This document shows positions 36,685 to 49,066 of a DNA stretch of 64,000 nt, in pieces. Both the position numbers and the translations under genes were made by a program. The number at the start of each line of letters is the position of its first letter. Position 1 is the first letter of the stretch. Source of the DNA: Glandiceps talaboti (lineage: Eukaryota > Hemichordata > Enteropneusta > Spengelidae); NCBI RefSeq assembly GCF_964340395.1, contig NC_135558.1, positions 23,136,064 to 23,200,063 of the forward strand, in the 5' to 3' direction. Under the pieces are notes generated by a model. The model was not told the origin of the DNA, did not search any database, and saw nothing but the letters and a program-made list of their open reading frames with translations.

Positions 36685-39600
36685 ACATTATTAATTTAAA
36701 CACTCCTATAGTCAACATTATCAATTTAAACCCTCCTATAGTCAACAATATTAATTTAAACCCTCCTATAGTGAAGTCAACATTATTAATTTAAACCCTC
36801 CTATAGTCAACATTATTAATTTAAACCCTCCTATAGTGAAGTCAACATTATCAATTTAAACCCTCCTATAGTGAAGTCAACATTATCAATTTAAACCCTC
36901 CTATAGTCAACATTATCAATTTAAACCCTCCTATAGTCAACAATATTAATTTAAACCCTCCTATAGTGAAGTCAACATTATTAATTTAAACCCTCCTATA
37001 GTCAACATTATTAATTTAAACCCTCCTATAGTCAACATTATCAATTTAAACCCTCCTATAGTCAACATTATTAATTTAAACCCTCCTATAGTCAATAGTC
37101 AACATTATTAATTTAAACCCTCCTATAGTTAACAGTCAACATTATTAATTTAAACCCTCCTATAGTCAACATTATTAATTTAAACCTCCTATAGTCAACA
37201 TTATTAATTTAAACCCTCCTATAGTCAACATTATTAATTTAAACCCTCCTATAGTTAACATTATTAATTTAAACCCTCCTATAGTTAACATTATTAATTT
37301 AAACCCTCCTATAGTCAACATTATTAATTTAAACCCTCCTATAGTCAACATTATTAATTTAAACCCTCCTATAGTCAACATTATTAATTTAAACCCTCCT
37401 ATAGTCAACATTATTAATTTAAACCCTCCTATAGTTAACATTATTAATTTAAACCCTCCTATAGTTAACATTATTAATTTAAACCCTCCTATAGTCAACA
37501 TTATTAATTTAAACCCTCCTATAGTCAACATTATTAATTTAAACCCTCCTATAGTTAACATTATTAATTTAAACCCTCCTATAGTTAACAGTCAACATTA
37601 TCAATTTAAACCCTCCTATAGTGAAGTCAACATTATTAATTTAAACCCTCCTATAGTCAACATTATTAATTTAAACCCTCCTATAGTCAACATTATTAAT
37701 TTAAACCCTCCTATAGTTAACAGTCAACATTATTAATTTGAACCCTCCTATAGTCAATAGTCAACATTATTAATTTAAATCCTCCTATAGTTAACATTAT
37801 TAATTTAAACCCTCCTATAGTCAACATTATTAATTTAAACCCTCCTATAGTCAACATTATTAATTTAAACCCTCCTATAGTCAACATTATTAATTTAAAC
37901 CCTCCTATAGTTAACAGTCAACATTATTAATTTAAACCCTCCTATAGTTAACATTATTAATTTAAACCCTCCTATAGTCAACATTATTAATTTAAACCCT
38001 CCTATAGTCAACATTATTAATTTAAACCCTCCTATAGTCAACATTATTAATTTAAACCCTCCTATAGTTAACAGTCAACATTATTAATTTGAACCCTCCT
38101 ATAGTCAACATTATTAATTTAAACCCTCCTATAGTCAACATTATTAATTTAAACCCTCCTATAGTCAATAGTCAACATTATTAATTTAAATCCTCCTATA
38201 GTTAACAGTCAACATTATTAATTTAAACCCTCCTATAGTCAACATTATTAATTTAAACCCTCCTATAGTCAACATTATTAATTTAAACCCTCCTATAGTT
38301 AACAGTCAACATTATCAATTTAAACCCTCCTATAGTCAACATTATTAATTTAAACCCTCCTATAGTCAACATTATTAATTTAAACCCTCCTATAGTCAAC
38401 ATTATTAATTTAAACCCTCCTATAGTCAATAGTCAACATTATTAATTTAAACCCTCCTATAGTCAATAGTCAACATTATTAATTTAAACCCTCCTATAGT
38501 TAAGTCAACATTATTAATTTAAACCCTCCTATAGTTAACATTATTAATTTAAACCCTCCTATAGTTAACATTATTAATTTAAACCCTCCTATAGTCAACA
38601 GTCAACATTATTAATTTAAACCCTCCTATAGTCAACATTATCAATTTAAACCCTCCTATAGTCAATAGTCAACATTATTAATTTAAACCTCCTATAGTCA
38701 ACATTATTAATTTAAACCCTCCTATAGTCAATAGTCAACATTATTAATTTAAACCCTCCTATAGTCAACATTATTAATTTAAACCCTCCTATAGTCAACA
38801 GTCAACATTATTAATTTAAACCCTCCTATAGTCAACATTATCAATTTAAACCCTCCTATAGTCAATAGTCAACATTATTAATTTAAACCTCCTATAGTCA
38901 ACATTATTAATTTAAACCTCCTATAGTCAACATTATTAATTTAAACCCTCCTATAGTCAACATTATCAATTTAAACCCTCCTATAGTCAATAGTCAACAT
39001 TATTAATTTAAACCTCCTATAGTCAACATTATTAATTTAAACCCTCCTATAGTCAATAGTCAACATTATTAATTTAAACCCTCCTATAGTCAATAGTCAA
39101 CATTATTAATTTAAACCCTCCTATAGTCAACATTATTAATTTAAACCCTCCTATAGTCAACATTATTAATTTAAACCCTCCTATAGTCAACAGTCAACAT
39201 TATCAATTTAAACCCTCCTATAGTCAACAGTCAACATTATCAATTTAAACCCTCCTATAGTCAACATTATTAATTTAAACCCTCTTATAGTTAACATTAT
39301 CAATTTAAACCCTCTTATAGTCAACATTATTAATTTAAACCCTCCTATAGTCAACATTATTAATTTAAACCCTCCTATAGTCAACATTATTAATTTAAAC
39401 CCTCCTATAGTCAATAGTCAACATTATTAATTTAAACCCTCCTATAGTTAACAGTCAACATTATTAATTTAAACCCTCCTATAGTCAACATTATTAATTT
39501 AAACCCTCCTATAGTCAACATTATTAATTTAAACCCTCCTATAGTTAACATTATTAATTTAAACCCTCCTATAGTCAACATTATTAATTTAAACCCTCCT

Positions 39601-41991
39601 ATAGTCAACATTATTAATTTAAACCCTCCTATAGTCAACATTATTAATTTAAACCCTCCTATAGTCAACATTATTAATTTAAACCCTCCTATAGTCAACA
39701 TTATCAATTTAAACCCTCCTATAGTCAACAGTCAACATTATTAATTTAAACCCTCCTATAGTCAATAGTCAACATTATTAATTTAAACCCTCCTATAGTC
39801 AACATTATTAATTTAAACCCTCCTATAGTCAACATTATCAATTTAAACCCTCCTATAGTCAATAGTCAACATTATTAATTTAAACCCTCCTATAGTCAAC
39901 ATTATCAATTTAAACCCTCCTATAGTCAACAGTCAACATTATCAATTTAAACCCTCCTATAGTCAATAGTCAACATTATTAATTTAAACCCTCCTATAGT
40001 TAACAGTCAACATTATTAATTTAAACCCTCCTATAGTCAACATTATTAATTTAAACCCTCCTATAGTCAACATTATTAATTTAAACCCTCCTATAGTCAA
40101 CATTATTAATTTAAACCCTCCTATAGTCAACATTATTAATTTAAACCCTCCTATAGTTAAGTCAACATTATTAATTTAAACCCTCCTATAGTCAACATTA
40201 ATTTAAACCCTCCTATAGTCAACATTATCAATTTAAACCCTCCTATAGTCAACATTATTAATTTAAACCCTCCTATAGTCAACATTATTAATTTAAACCC
40301 TCCTATAGTCAACATTATTAATTTAAACCCTCCTATAGTCAACATTATCAATTTAAACCCTCCTATAGTCAACATTATTAATTTAAACCCTCCTATAGTC
40401 AACATTATTAATTTAAACCCTCCTATAGTTAACATTATTAATTTAAACCCTCCTATAGTCAACATTATTAATTTAAACCCTCCTATAGTCAATAGTCAAC
40501 ATTATTAATTTAAACCCTCCTATAGTTAACATTATTAATTTAAACCCTCCTATAGTCAACATTATTAATTTAAACCCTCCTATAGTCAATAGTCAACATT
40601 ACCAATTTAAACCCTCCTATAGTCAACATTATTAATTTAAACCCTCCTATAGTCAACATTATTAATTTAAACCCTCCTATAGTCAAGTCAACATTATTAA
40701 TTTAAACCCTCCTATAGTTAACATTATTAATTTAAACCCTCCTATAGTCAATAGTCAACATTATTAATTTAAACCCTCCTATAGTCAACATTATCAATTT
40801 AAACCCTCCTATAGTCAACATTATTAATTTAAACCCTCCTATAGTCAACATTATTAATTTAAACCCTCCTATAGTTAACATTATTAATTTAAACCCTCCT
40901 ATAGTTAACATTATTAATTTAAACCCTCCTATAGTCAACATTATTAATTTAAACCCTCCTATAGTTAACATTATTAATTTAAACCCTCCTATAGTCAACA
41001 TTATTAATTTAAACCCTCCTATAGTTAACATTATTAATTTAAACCCTCCTATAGTTAACATTATTAATTTAAACCCTCCTATAGTTAACATTATTAATTT
41101 AAACCCTCCTATAGTTAACAGTCAACATTATTAATTTAAACCCTCCTATAGTCAACATTATTAATTTAAACCCTCCTACAGTTAACATTATCAATTTAAA
41201 TCCTCCTATAGTTAACATTATTAATTTAAACCCTCCTATAGTTAACATTATTAATTTAAACCCTCCTATAGTCAATAGTCAACATTATTAATTTAAACCC
41301 TCCTATAGTCAATAGTCAACATTATTAATTTAAACCCTCCTATAGTCAATAGTCAACATTATTAATTTAAACCCTCCTATAGTCAATAGTCAACATTATT
41401 AATTTAAACCCTCCTATAGTCAATAGTCAACATTATTAATTTAAACCCTCCTATAGTCAATAGTCAACATTATTAATTTAAACCCTCCTATAGTCAATAG
41501 TCAACATTATTAATTTAAACCCTCCTATAGTCAATAGTCAACATTATTAATTTAAACCCTCCTATAGTCAATAGTCAACATTATTAATTTAAACCCTCCT
41601 ATAGTCAATAGTCAACATTATTAATTTAAACCCTCCTATAGTCAATAGTCAACATTATTAATTTAAACCCTCCTATAGTCAATAGTCAACATTATTAATT
41701 TAAACCCTCCTATAGTTAACATTTTTAATTTAAACCCTCCTATAGTCAATAGTCAACATTATTAATTTAAACCCTCCTATAGTCAACATTATTAATTTAA
41801 ACCCTCCTATAGTCAACATTTTTAATTTAAACCCTCCTATAGTCAACATTATTAATTTAAATCCTCCTATAGTCAACATTATTAATTTAAACCCTCCTAT
41901 AGTTAACATTATTAATTTAAACCCTCCTATAGTCAACATTATTAATTTAAACCCTCCTATAGTCAACATTTTTAATTTAAACCCTCCTATC
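36685..41991 (-). repeat. 30-bp satellite, right arm of inverted array
   Basis: Same unit as the left arm, reverse complemented, over about 5.31 kb. Variants include GTGAAGTCAAC near the centre and a run of 36-bp units (AGTCAATAGTCAAC) at 41270-41700. It ends within 110 bp of the gene A poly(A) signal. Confidence 0.97.
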
Positions 41992-42504
41992 ATTTGGGAT
42001 AATTTGAGTTATTGAATCGAATTGAATTGACATATTCTGGTATTCAGACAAATTCAAGATCTTGAACAAATTTACAACAAAGAGATTAATATCAAATCAC
42101 TTTATTTTCTATTGCATAAAAATGTTAGTGTAAAAACCTGTACAAACAACATCAAGCAGTAGAAGAGGTATTGTTAATAAGACTATAGTAGACAGAGTAA
42201 TGCTAGAAGGACAACTTAAGCCTATTGTATGGTATTTGTAACTCTGTACAGAAAATAAGTTGGAATGAATAGATGATATACAACATAATGCGATATTCTG
42301 TAAAGAATGATCCACAACAAATACATATGAAGCAATCTTATACAATGGATGCTTATTTACTATATACACTACTCAAATGTGTGACAGATTTACAATATTA
42401 GCAAACATGGGGTAAGAGCGCCCCCAACGACAGCATTTTTTGCATTACTTTGTTTTAAATGTTCAATGCCTCAACAAGTTCAACATGTCAATCAAAAGTG
42501 TACA
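41992..42504 (-). other. 3' UTR of gene A and flank
   Basis: No ORF of note. It holds the poly(A) signal at 42106-42101 and about 100 bp of unique sequence before the satellite. Confidence 0.55.
42101..42106 (-). promoter_or_regulatory. Polyadenylation signal of gene A
   Basis: AATAAA on the minus strand (TTTATT on the plus strand) lies about 400 nt past the gene A stop codon. It gives a 3' UTR of roughly 400-430 nt, ending close to the edge of the 30-bp satellite at 41991. Confidence 0.6.
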
Positions 42505-43524
42505 TTATGAATTATTTTGTTCAGTTTGCTCACTACTAGCATGTTGATCTTCAACATTTTGTTGTGTAATGTCTGTGGATATATCTCTTGTTTGTTCAAC
42601 TACATTTACAATGGTCTCTTCTACAGTGTCCCTTTCATTCTTTCTATCATCTAAGTTGCTGTCATCAGTTTCTGCTGCATGTGTCTCATCATTTATATTT
42701 AGTGTTTCTAAACTAAGTTCAGGAACAGTTTCACTGTCTTTGTCCTTTAGTATTTGATCATCTGTTTCTCCAAGTTCTTCTTCTTCTTCTTCTTCTTCTC
42801 CCTCCTCCTGTAGTGGTGCTAGAGATGACTTTGATGATGTCTTGCCTACCTCCATATTCTCATTAACAAAAGGTTCATTTTCCTCATCTAGTTCTTTCAA
42901 TGGAGAGTCTCTGGGTTCTGGGGATGGAGGTGGTGGTGCTGGTGCTTCATCTTCCAGACTTTGCTGCTCTGCTAATTTCTGAGCTGCCAAGTCAGACTGT
43001 GCAGATCTCTTACTACTGTCTGGACTTCTGTTATAGTAATCCCTTTCATTGACTTGAGGCCAAGGCTCTGGTGACGGTGCTTCTAACACTACAGTATGGA
43101 ATGACTGTATTGGTGATGGTTTAGATTTATCTGACACTTGTGGAATAAGGCTATTTAAAGCAGGTGACCAGCTTGTTGATGTTCCCTCAGACTTAGGAGG
43201 CATGACAGTCAAACTAGGTGGTGGGGATGGTGAATATAGGAAATTATCAGGTATGGTTTCACTATTTGCTTCTGTTATGGTTCTCAATGGGATCTTCTCA
43301 GGACTAGCAGGGCTAGGGTTTGGCATCATTGGAGCATTGGGTCCTGCCAATGGTGTATTGGATGGGGTCAAAGGTTGATCTGGTGACCAGTTCTCATCTG
43401 TCTTTCCTACTGTGCTATGTCCAGTCTTAGGAGGCATGGTATTGGGTGTAGCATTGGGTGGTTTAGGTACATGGGTTGATAATGATGGTGACACAGCATG
43501 CAATAGGTAGTCCTCAGTACCATC
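42505..43524 (-). CDS. Gene A terminal coding exon 6 (Pro-rich, acidic tail, stop)
   Basis: The acceptor is TGATTTTCCTACAG at 43526-43525. It begins in phase 0 with DGTEDYLLHAVSP and ends SEQTEQNNS-stop (TAA at 42507-42505), 339 codons. It contains two copies of a short MPPK...WSP motif (near residues 332 and 410), a PPPPSPEP stretch near 500 and an (E)n run near 548 coded by GAA repeats. The last 90 residues are strongly acidic. Base composition is visibly less AT-rich than the flanking introns, which supports real coding. An antisense opening over part of it is a shadow. Confidence 0.85.
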   Translation of the reverse strand, partial: DGTEDYLLHAVSPSLSTHVPKPPNATPNTMPPKTGHSTVGKTDENWSPDQPLTPSNTPLAGPNAPMMPNPSPASPEKIPLRTITEANSETIPDNFLYSPSPPPSLTVMPPKSEGTSTSWSPALNSLIPQVSDKSKPSPIQSFHTVVLEAPSPEPWPQVNERDYYNRSPDSSKRSAQSDLAAQKLAEQQSLEDEAPAPPPPSPEPRDSPLKELDEENEPFVNENMEVGKTSSKSSLAPLQEEGEEEEEEEELGETDDQILKDKDSETVPELSLETLNINDETHAAETDDSNLDDRKNERDTVEETIVNVVEQTRDISTDITQQNVEDQHASSEQTEQNNS

Positions 43525-44067
43525 CTGTAGGAAAATCATATGGAAAGTTTGACATACATACAAAGAGAAAATGATAGATATTTGACACTAAACCTATTAA
43601 ACCTACACTAGCTGCAACTAGGACAAGATATATTCAATCAAAATTGATCAGTTACTTATAAAATGACATTGTATCTGTTAGTGTTAATTAGTGGTCAGTA
43701 TGTCATCTGTAGGCAGTGAAGTGTGGAATCTTGAATGAAAGCTCGGTTTTGAATCTGTCATCATGTTTTCAACAGTCACTGTATACTAATTGTAACTGGA
43801 GTTACTGTATCATTTTTTGATCAGACAACCACAATTGTTTTATGATCACCACTGACAGTGCAAAGCTTTTGGATGTAGACAATCCACTTGAACCAGTTTC
43901 GTTCTCGGCCAACAAAAACGATTTTAATTCTAATGGAATCTGCTTGTATCCCTAAGTAAAATACTTTTTGAAATGTCCTCAAATAAAAAATTGAAGTATT
44001 TTCGCTGGATTAAATGGCACAAGAATATTTTGGGAACAAGGTCAAATCCCAATCTGATTAAAATCCG

Positions 44068-44441
44068 ATGTATGATTTCTTTTTGGCTGTTACGTTTACT
44101 GTCATTTGTTCTTTTGTGAGCACTCATTACATACATCTGACATAATGCCATAGGTTTTCCCAAACCCAATCTTGTGCTTACAAGTAGCCAACCAGAATCT
44201 GTCTTACAATATAACACTCAACATTTGAAATTGAAAGAAAGAAAACGACCAAACAATAATGATATGATCATTGTCTGAGCTCTGTGCTCATACTCTTTTT
44301 GAACAGTGTGTTCTGAAGTACTGTACCTGTATGTTTCAACATGTGGCTTGGGAAAACCAATAGTACTATGTCAGATGTATGTAACGAGTGCTCACAAAAG
44401 AACAAATGGCAATAAACATAACAGCTAACAAGAAATCACCA
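44068..44441. mobile_element. Inverted repeat with about 97-bp arms (MITE-like)
   Basis: The left arm 44068-44165 (TTTGTTCTTTTGTGAGCACT, ACATACATCTGACATA) pairs with 44345-44441 (TATGTCAGATGTATGT, GAGTGCTCACAAAAGAACAA) at about 85-90% by eye, with a 180-bp spacer. It lies in gene A intron 5. No transposase is present. The sequence 43525-44067 is plain intron. Confidence 0.65.
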
Positions 44442-45027
44442 GTGTACACTAATACATTTACACGTACTGATGAATACGATTGGCTATAATAACACTCTAG
44501 TGAAAAATTGTTTATCAACCAAAGTTGAACCACAATGTGAGACAGTGTTCTCCCACTAAAATGTTTGTGCACTATAAAACATATATTGACAGTATTGACA
44601 AACTTGGGTACATGAACACATTCTAAACACACACAAGAGAAGACAGAACAGTGTTTACAGATGCAAAACTTTTGTATTATGAAGTTTAATGTTAATAAAG
44701 TCAATCTGCACACATGTGTTAGTATTTGAGAATGGGGAAAACATTATATATTGATGTAGGTGTGTAACATGCATTATTATGCTGTGTTTGCAGAGTTACT
44801 TTGCTGAAAGGGGACTACATAGCATAGTGTAATCAAATCTAATCTCATCTATTTGCTGATATACATTACTAGTGTATCACTACCTTTGACACCAATGACC
44901 ACATATCACCTTACCTTGCTTATAAAATGTATTTCATATATACAGAATCAATTATAATTATCTAATATGGGAAAGTAGCAACAAAATATCACAGACACCA
45001 GGGCTGTTTTTAAAAAAAAAAAATGCA

Positions 45028-46290
45028 ACCAATGGCATTGTAGCACAACTGTGCAGTTTTTAAAAATGTTTATCCATATGATAGTCCATGCTAACAATAG
45101 GTGTTCATTTGCTATCCAGTTGCCTATCCAACCATATTGCTATCTTTGCGATATACGCGATCAGTTGGCTGTTGCTATGGGTGTGGTCATGTTGCTAGGT
45201 ACATTTGCATACATTTTTGAATATTTTTGTCCACTTGTGTATGAATTCCTGATATTATCTTTGCAATATACATGATCATTTGGCTGTTGCTATGGGCATG
45301 GTCTTGTTGCCAGGCACATTTGTATACATTTTAAAATGTTTATTCATTTGTCTATCAATCCTTGTTATCTTTGCAATATACGTGATCATTTGGCTGTTGC
45401 TATGGGCGTGGTCTTGTTGCTAGGCAAATTTACATACATTTTTTGAATGTTTATTCAATTCTTGCTACCTGCAATACAATTCTACACATTACTGTGGAGT
45501 CAAATGGAACGAATTCGTGCGACAACGCGTTCTAATGTCGACAACTACACTTCCGGTTGGCTATGCTAATACACAGGAATGTTTCTTTCCCATTTTCAGT
45601 TGTAGACATCTCTTGTAATTTTGCTCTGGAAAGATACTGTACATATTTAAATTTCCCACCTCCATAATTATATGAGCTTAAAACTTGCGTTTATCTTATT
45701 TGTTACAAATTAAACTGTTTGGAAGAAACATTCACGTGTATTGACATAGGCGACCAGAAGTGTAGGTGTCAACAAATGCAAGCGCGGTCACGAGACTGCA
45801 TTCCATTTGACTCCTTAGCGATGCATAGAATTGTATTGCAGATAGCGAGAATTGTCTATTAATCCTTGTTATCTTCGCAATATATATGTGATCATTTGGC
45901 TGTTGCTATGGGCATGGTCTTGTTACTATGCACATTTGCATACATTTTTTGAATGTTTATTCATTTTTCTTTCATTTCCTGTTATCTTTGCAATATACAT
46001 GATTATTTGACTGTTGCTATGGGCATGGTCTTGTTGCTAGGCAAATTTACATACATTTTTTGAATGTTTATTCAATTGTCTATTAATCCCTGTTGTTATC
46101 TTTGTGAAATACACAACTGTTTGACTGTTGCCATGGGCGTGGTCATGGTTGCTAGGGATATCTGCATACATTTTTTGAATGTTTACTCACTTGCCTACCA
46201 GATATTGTTATTTGACCAAAATATACTGCCATTTGGTTATTGCTAAGGGCATGGTCATGGTTGCCAGGGCCAATTGTGTCAAAATATTTT
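45028..46290. repeat. Dispersed repeat with 110-bp units (copy 2)
   Basis: It starts with CCAATGGCATTGTAGCACAA and continues with repeated TTTGCATACATTTTTTGAAT, GTTTATTCATTTGTCTATCA, TTATCTTTGCAATATA and GGCTGTTGCTATGGGCGTGG units. It is the same family as 26266-27990 and is interrupted by the MITE at 45461-45849. Confidence 0.8.
45461..45849. mobile_element. 389-bp MITE with AATT target duplication
   Basis: The termini CTTGCTACCTGCAATACAAT and (reverse complement of the right end) CTCGCTATCTGCAATACAAT begin inverted repeats that continue through AGTCAAATGGAA, about 55 bp. AATT precedes (45457-45460) and follows (45850-45853) the element. An uninterrupted paralogous unit (TTATTCAATTGTCTATTAAT at 46069-46088) gives the empty site. 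Confidence 0.85.
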
Positions 46291-46812
46291 TGAAGAAAAT
46301 CTGCTGAATAACACTTCTAGAAACATCTCACCAAGTTTCAGTCTCATTGACCAAGTACTTTCTGAGAAATAAATTTTTGACCAAAATTCACATTTTTACA
46401 CCTAATTTGCATATCACTCGAGATCATTATATGCTTAATATTTCTTCATCTATACACCCACAGATGCATCCCTATTAAATTTCAGCCCAGTCTGCAGAGT
46501 AGTTTTGGAATTACAGGTTTTTGACCAAAAAGACACATTTTTAGCCCTAATTTGCATATTACTGAGGGAATTATCATGTCATGAACAAATCTTAATTCAT
46601 TCACCCCTAAGAATGTTCCCACTAAATTTCATGCCAATCTGCCCAGTATTTTTGGAGTTTAAGTTTTTTGACCAATAATCACATTTTTTGACTCAAAACC
46701 CACATCTCTGATGCAATCATTTTCATTTGAATAATTTCCCAACTAGACACCAGAAGTAACATGACCACCAAATATCAAAGCAATCGGTCCAGCAGTTTTT
46801 GACTTTAAGTTG

Positions 46813-46814
<2 letters not shown>
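46291..46814. repeat. Diverged tandem repeat, about 140-bp units
   Basis: Recurring phrases TTTTTGACCAA, CACATTTTT, CTAATTTGCATAT and TTAAATTTCAGCC (or ACTAAATTTCATGCC) mark three to four units. The last unit is the inverted copy of 32673-32837. Related phrases occur near 26090 and 51690-51880. Confidence 0.65.
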
Positions 46815-46876
<62 letters not shown>

Positions 46877-46924
46877 CATGAACACACACACACACACGCA
46901 CACACACAGACAGACAGACAGACA

Positions 46925-46961
<37 letters not shown>
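46815..46961. repeat. (CA)n / (CAGA)n microsatellite
   Basis: CA runs with an internal CAGA block. The following 46962-47340 is intron of gene A with nothing identified. Confidence 0.96.
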
Positions 46962-46962
<1 letters not shown>

Positions 46963-47344
46963 ATGATGTTAGAACTTGCTAAATGCAAGCATGACAATAC
47001 CATTACTAGCAATATTTATAATGAATTCCCCTTCAGCAAAGCAAGTACTGACCAAACTATTAGCAAAACTCAAAAGGTTCACCACCCTAAACTATCAAAC
47101 TGAGATTGAGATACAATCTGAAAATGACAGCTAGTAATACACAGTGAAACATGCACAGAAAAAGACATTTCATGCACAACTAAATTTGAAATTATAAACA
47201 TTTGATATTTTATTAGTAAAAAGTGTTGTAATGGTACCTCTGTGTCAAGGTATATGGACTGTGAACAAAAAGATGACAGCTTTGTGTTAATTTTACAAAC
47301 ATAACATAACACATACAGTTAAAGAAAAATATTAACAAAATAGT

Positions 47345-48135
47345 CTTGTGTATGTGTCTGTATACATATATGTGTATGTGTCTATGTGTATATATGTGTA
47401 TGTCTGTATACATATATGTGTATGTGTCTATGTGTATATATGTGTATGTCTGTATACATATATGTGTATGTGTCTATGTGTATATATGTGTATGTCTGTA
47501 TACATATATGTGTATGTGTCTATGTGTATATATGTGTGTCTGTATACATATATGTGTATGTGTCTATGTGTATATATGTGTATGTCTGTATACATATATG
47601 TGCATGTGTCTATGTGTATATATGTGTATGTGTCTATGTGTATAATACATGTGTATTTGTCTGTGTATACATGTGTATGTGTCTATGTGTATACATGTGT
47701 ATGTCTATGTGTATATATGTGTGTGTGTCTATGTGTATACATGTGTCTAGTGTATACATGTGTGTCTATGTGTATACATATGTATGTGTATATGTGTATA
47801 CATGTGTATGTCTATGTGTATACATGTGTATGTGTCTATGCACATGTGTATACATGTGTGTCTATGTGTATACATATGTATGTCTATGTGTATACATATG
47901 TATGTGTCTAACATAGTATGTGTATACATATGTATGTGTATATGTGTATATATGTGTATGTGTCTATGTATATACATGTGTCTATGTGTATACATATGTA
48001 TGTCTATGTGTATACATATGTATGTGTCTATGTGTATACGTATGTATGTGTCTATGTGTATACATGTGTATGTGTCTATGTGTATACTTGTGTATGTCTA
48101 TGTGTATACATGTGTATGTGTCTATGTGTATACAT
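47345..48135. repeat. GTATAC/GTGTCTAT-rich tandem repeat, block 1
   Basis: Irregular units of about 20-30 bp combine TGTGTCTATGTGTATACATA and ATGTGTATGTCTGTATACAT. All frames are open in places only because stops are excluded by composition. Confidence 0.93.
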
Positions 48136-48140
48136 GTTTA

Positions 48141-48284
48141 TAGGACACACACAAAATAGAATAAAAATCTTACAACTTTATTATCATGTATTTACAAACT
48201 CATCACTTCACAATTCTTATTTTATTATAATTCAGTGTAGCTTGTGTTTTTAATACAGTCCGATAATCAAAATCCCAGTTCAAA
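48141..48284 (+). repeat. Dispersed repeat shared with 28079-28218
   Basis: Near-identical copy in the same orientation. It separates the two GTATAC-rich blocks. Confidence 0.88.
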
Positions 48285-48420
48285 ACTCTTGCCCCAAAAA
48301 TTCAATTTGGCCTTTTTAGATCATAATCTATACTCCCATTTGTATAAGGTTGACCACTCCATGAAGTTACATGCACATTTCATGAATTGGGCAGTTTCAT
48401 AGATTGGGTGTAACAAATAC

Positions 48421-49066
48421 TATCTATGTGTATACATATGTATGTCTATGTGTATACATATGTATGTGTCTATGTGTATACATATGTATGTGTCTGTGTA
48501 TACATGTGTATGTGTCTGTGTATACATATGTATGTGTCTGTGTATATACATATGTATGTCTGTGTATACATGTGTATGTGTCTGTGTATACATATGTATG
48601 TGTCTATGTGTATACATGTGTATGTCTGTGTATACATGTGTCTATGTGTATATATGTGTATGTGTCTGTGTATACATATGTATGTGTCTATGTGTATACA
48701 TATGTATGTGTCTGTGTATATATATATGTGTGTCTATGTGTATACATATGTATGTGTCTGTGTATACATATGTATGTGTCTGTGTGTATACATATGTATG
48801 TGTCTGTGTATACATATGTATGTGTCTGTGTATACATATGTATGTGTCTATGTGTATATATGTGTATGTGTCTGTGTATACATATGTATGTGTCTATGTG
48901 TATACATATGTATGTGTCTGTGTATACATATGTATGTGTCTGTGTATACATATGTATGTGTCTGTGTATACATATGTATGTGTCTATGTGTATACATGTG
49001 TATGTCTGTGTATATATATATATGTGTGTCTATGTGTATACATATGTATGTGTCTATGTGTATACA
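48421..49066. repeat. GTATAC/GTGTCTGT-rich tandem repeat, block 2
   Basis: Same kind of unit as block 1 (TATGTATGTGTCTGTGTATA). The sequence 49067-49785 after it is intron with a G run at 49529-49537 and nothing else identified. Confidence 0.93.

Noticed and set aside
33164-41993. ORFs of MLTIGGFKLI units
   Set aside because: Artefact of the 30-bp unit; they end at every 36- or 37-bp variant.
43930-44217. 95-codon minus-strand ORF in gene A intron 5
   Set aside because: It overlaps the inverted-repeat element and does not match phase or splice sites; no recognisable motif.
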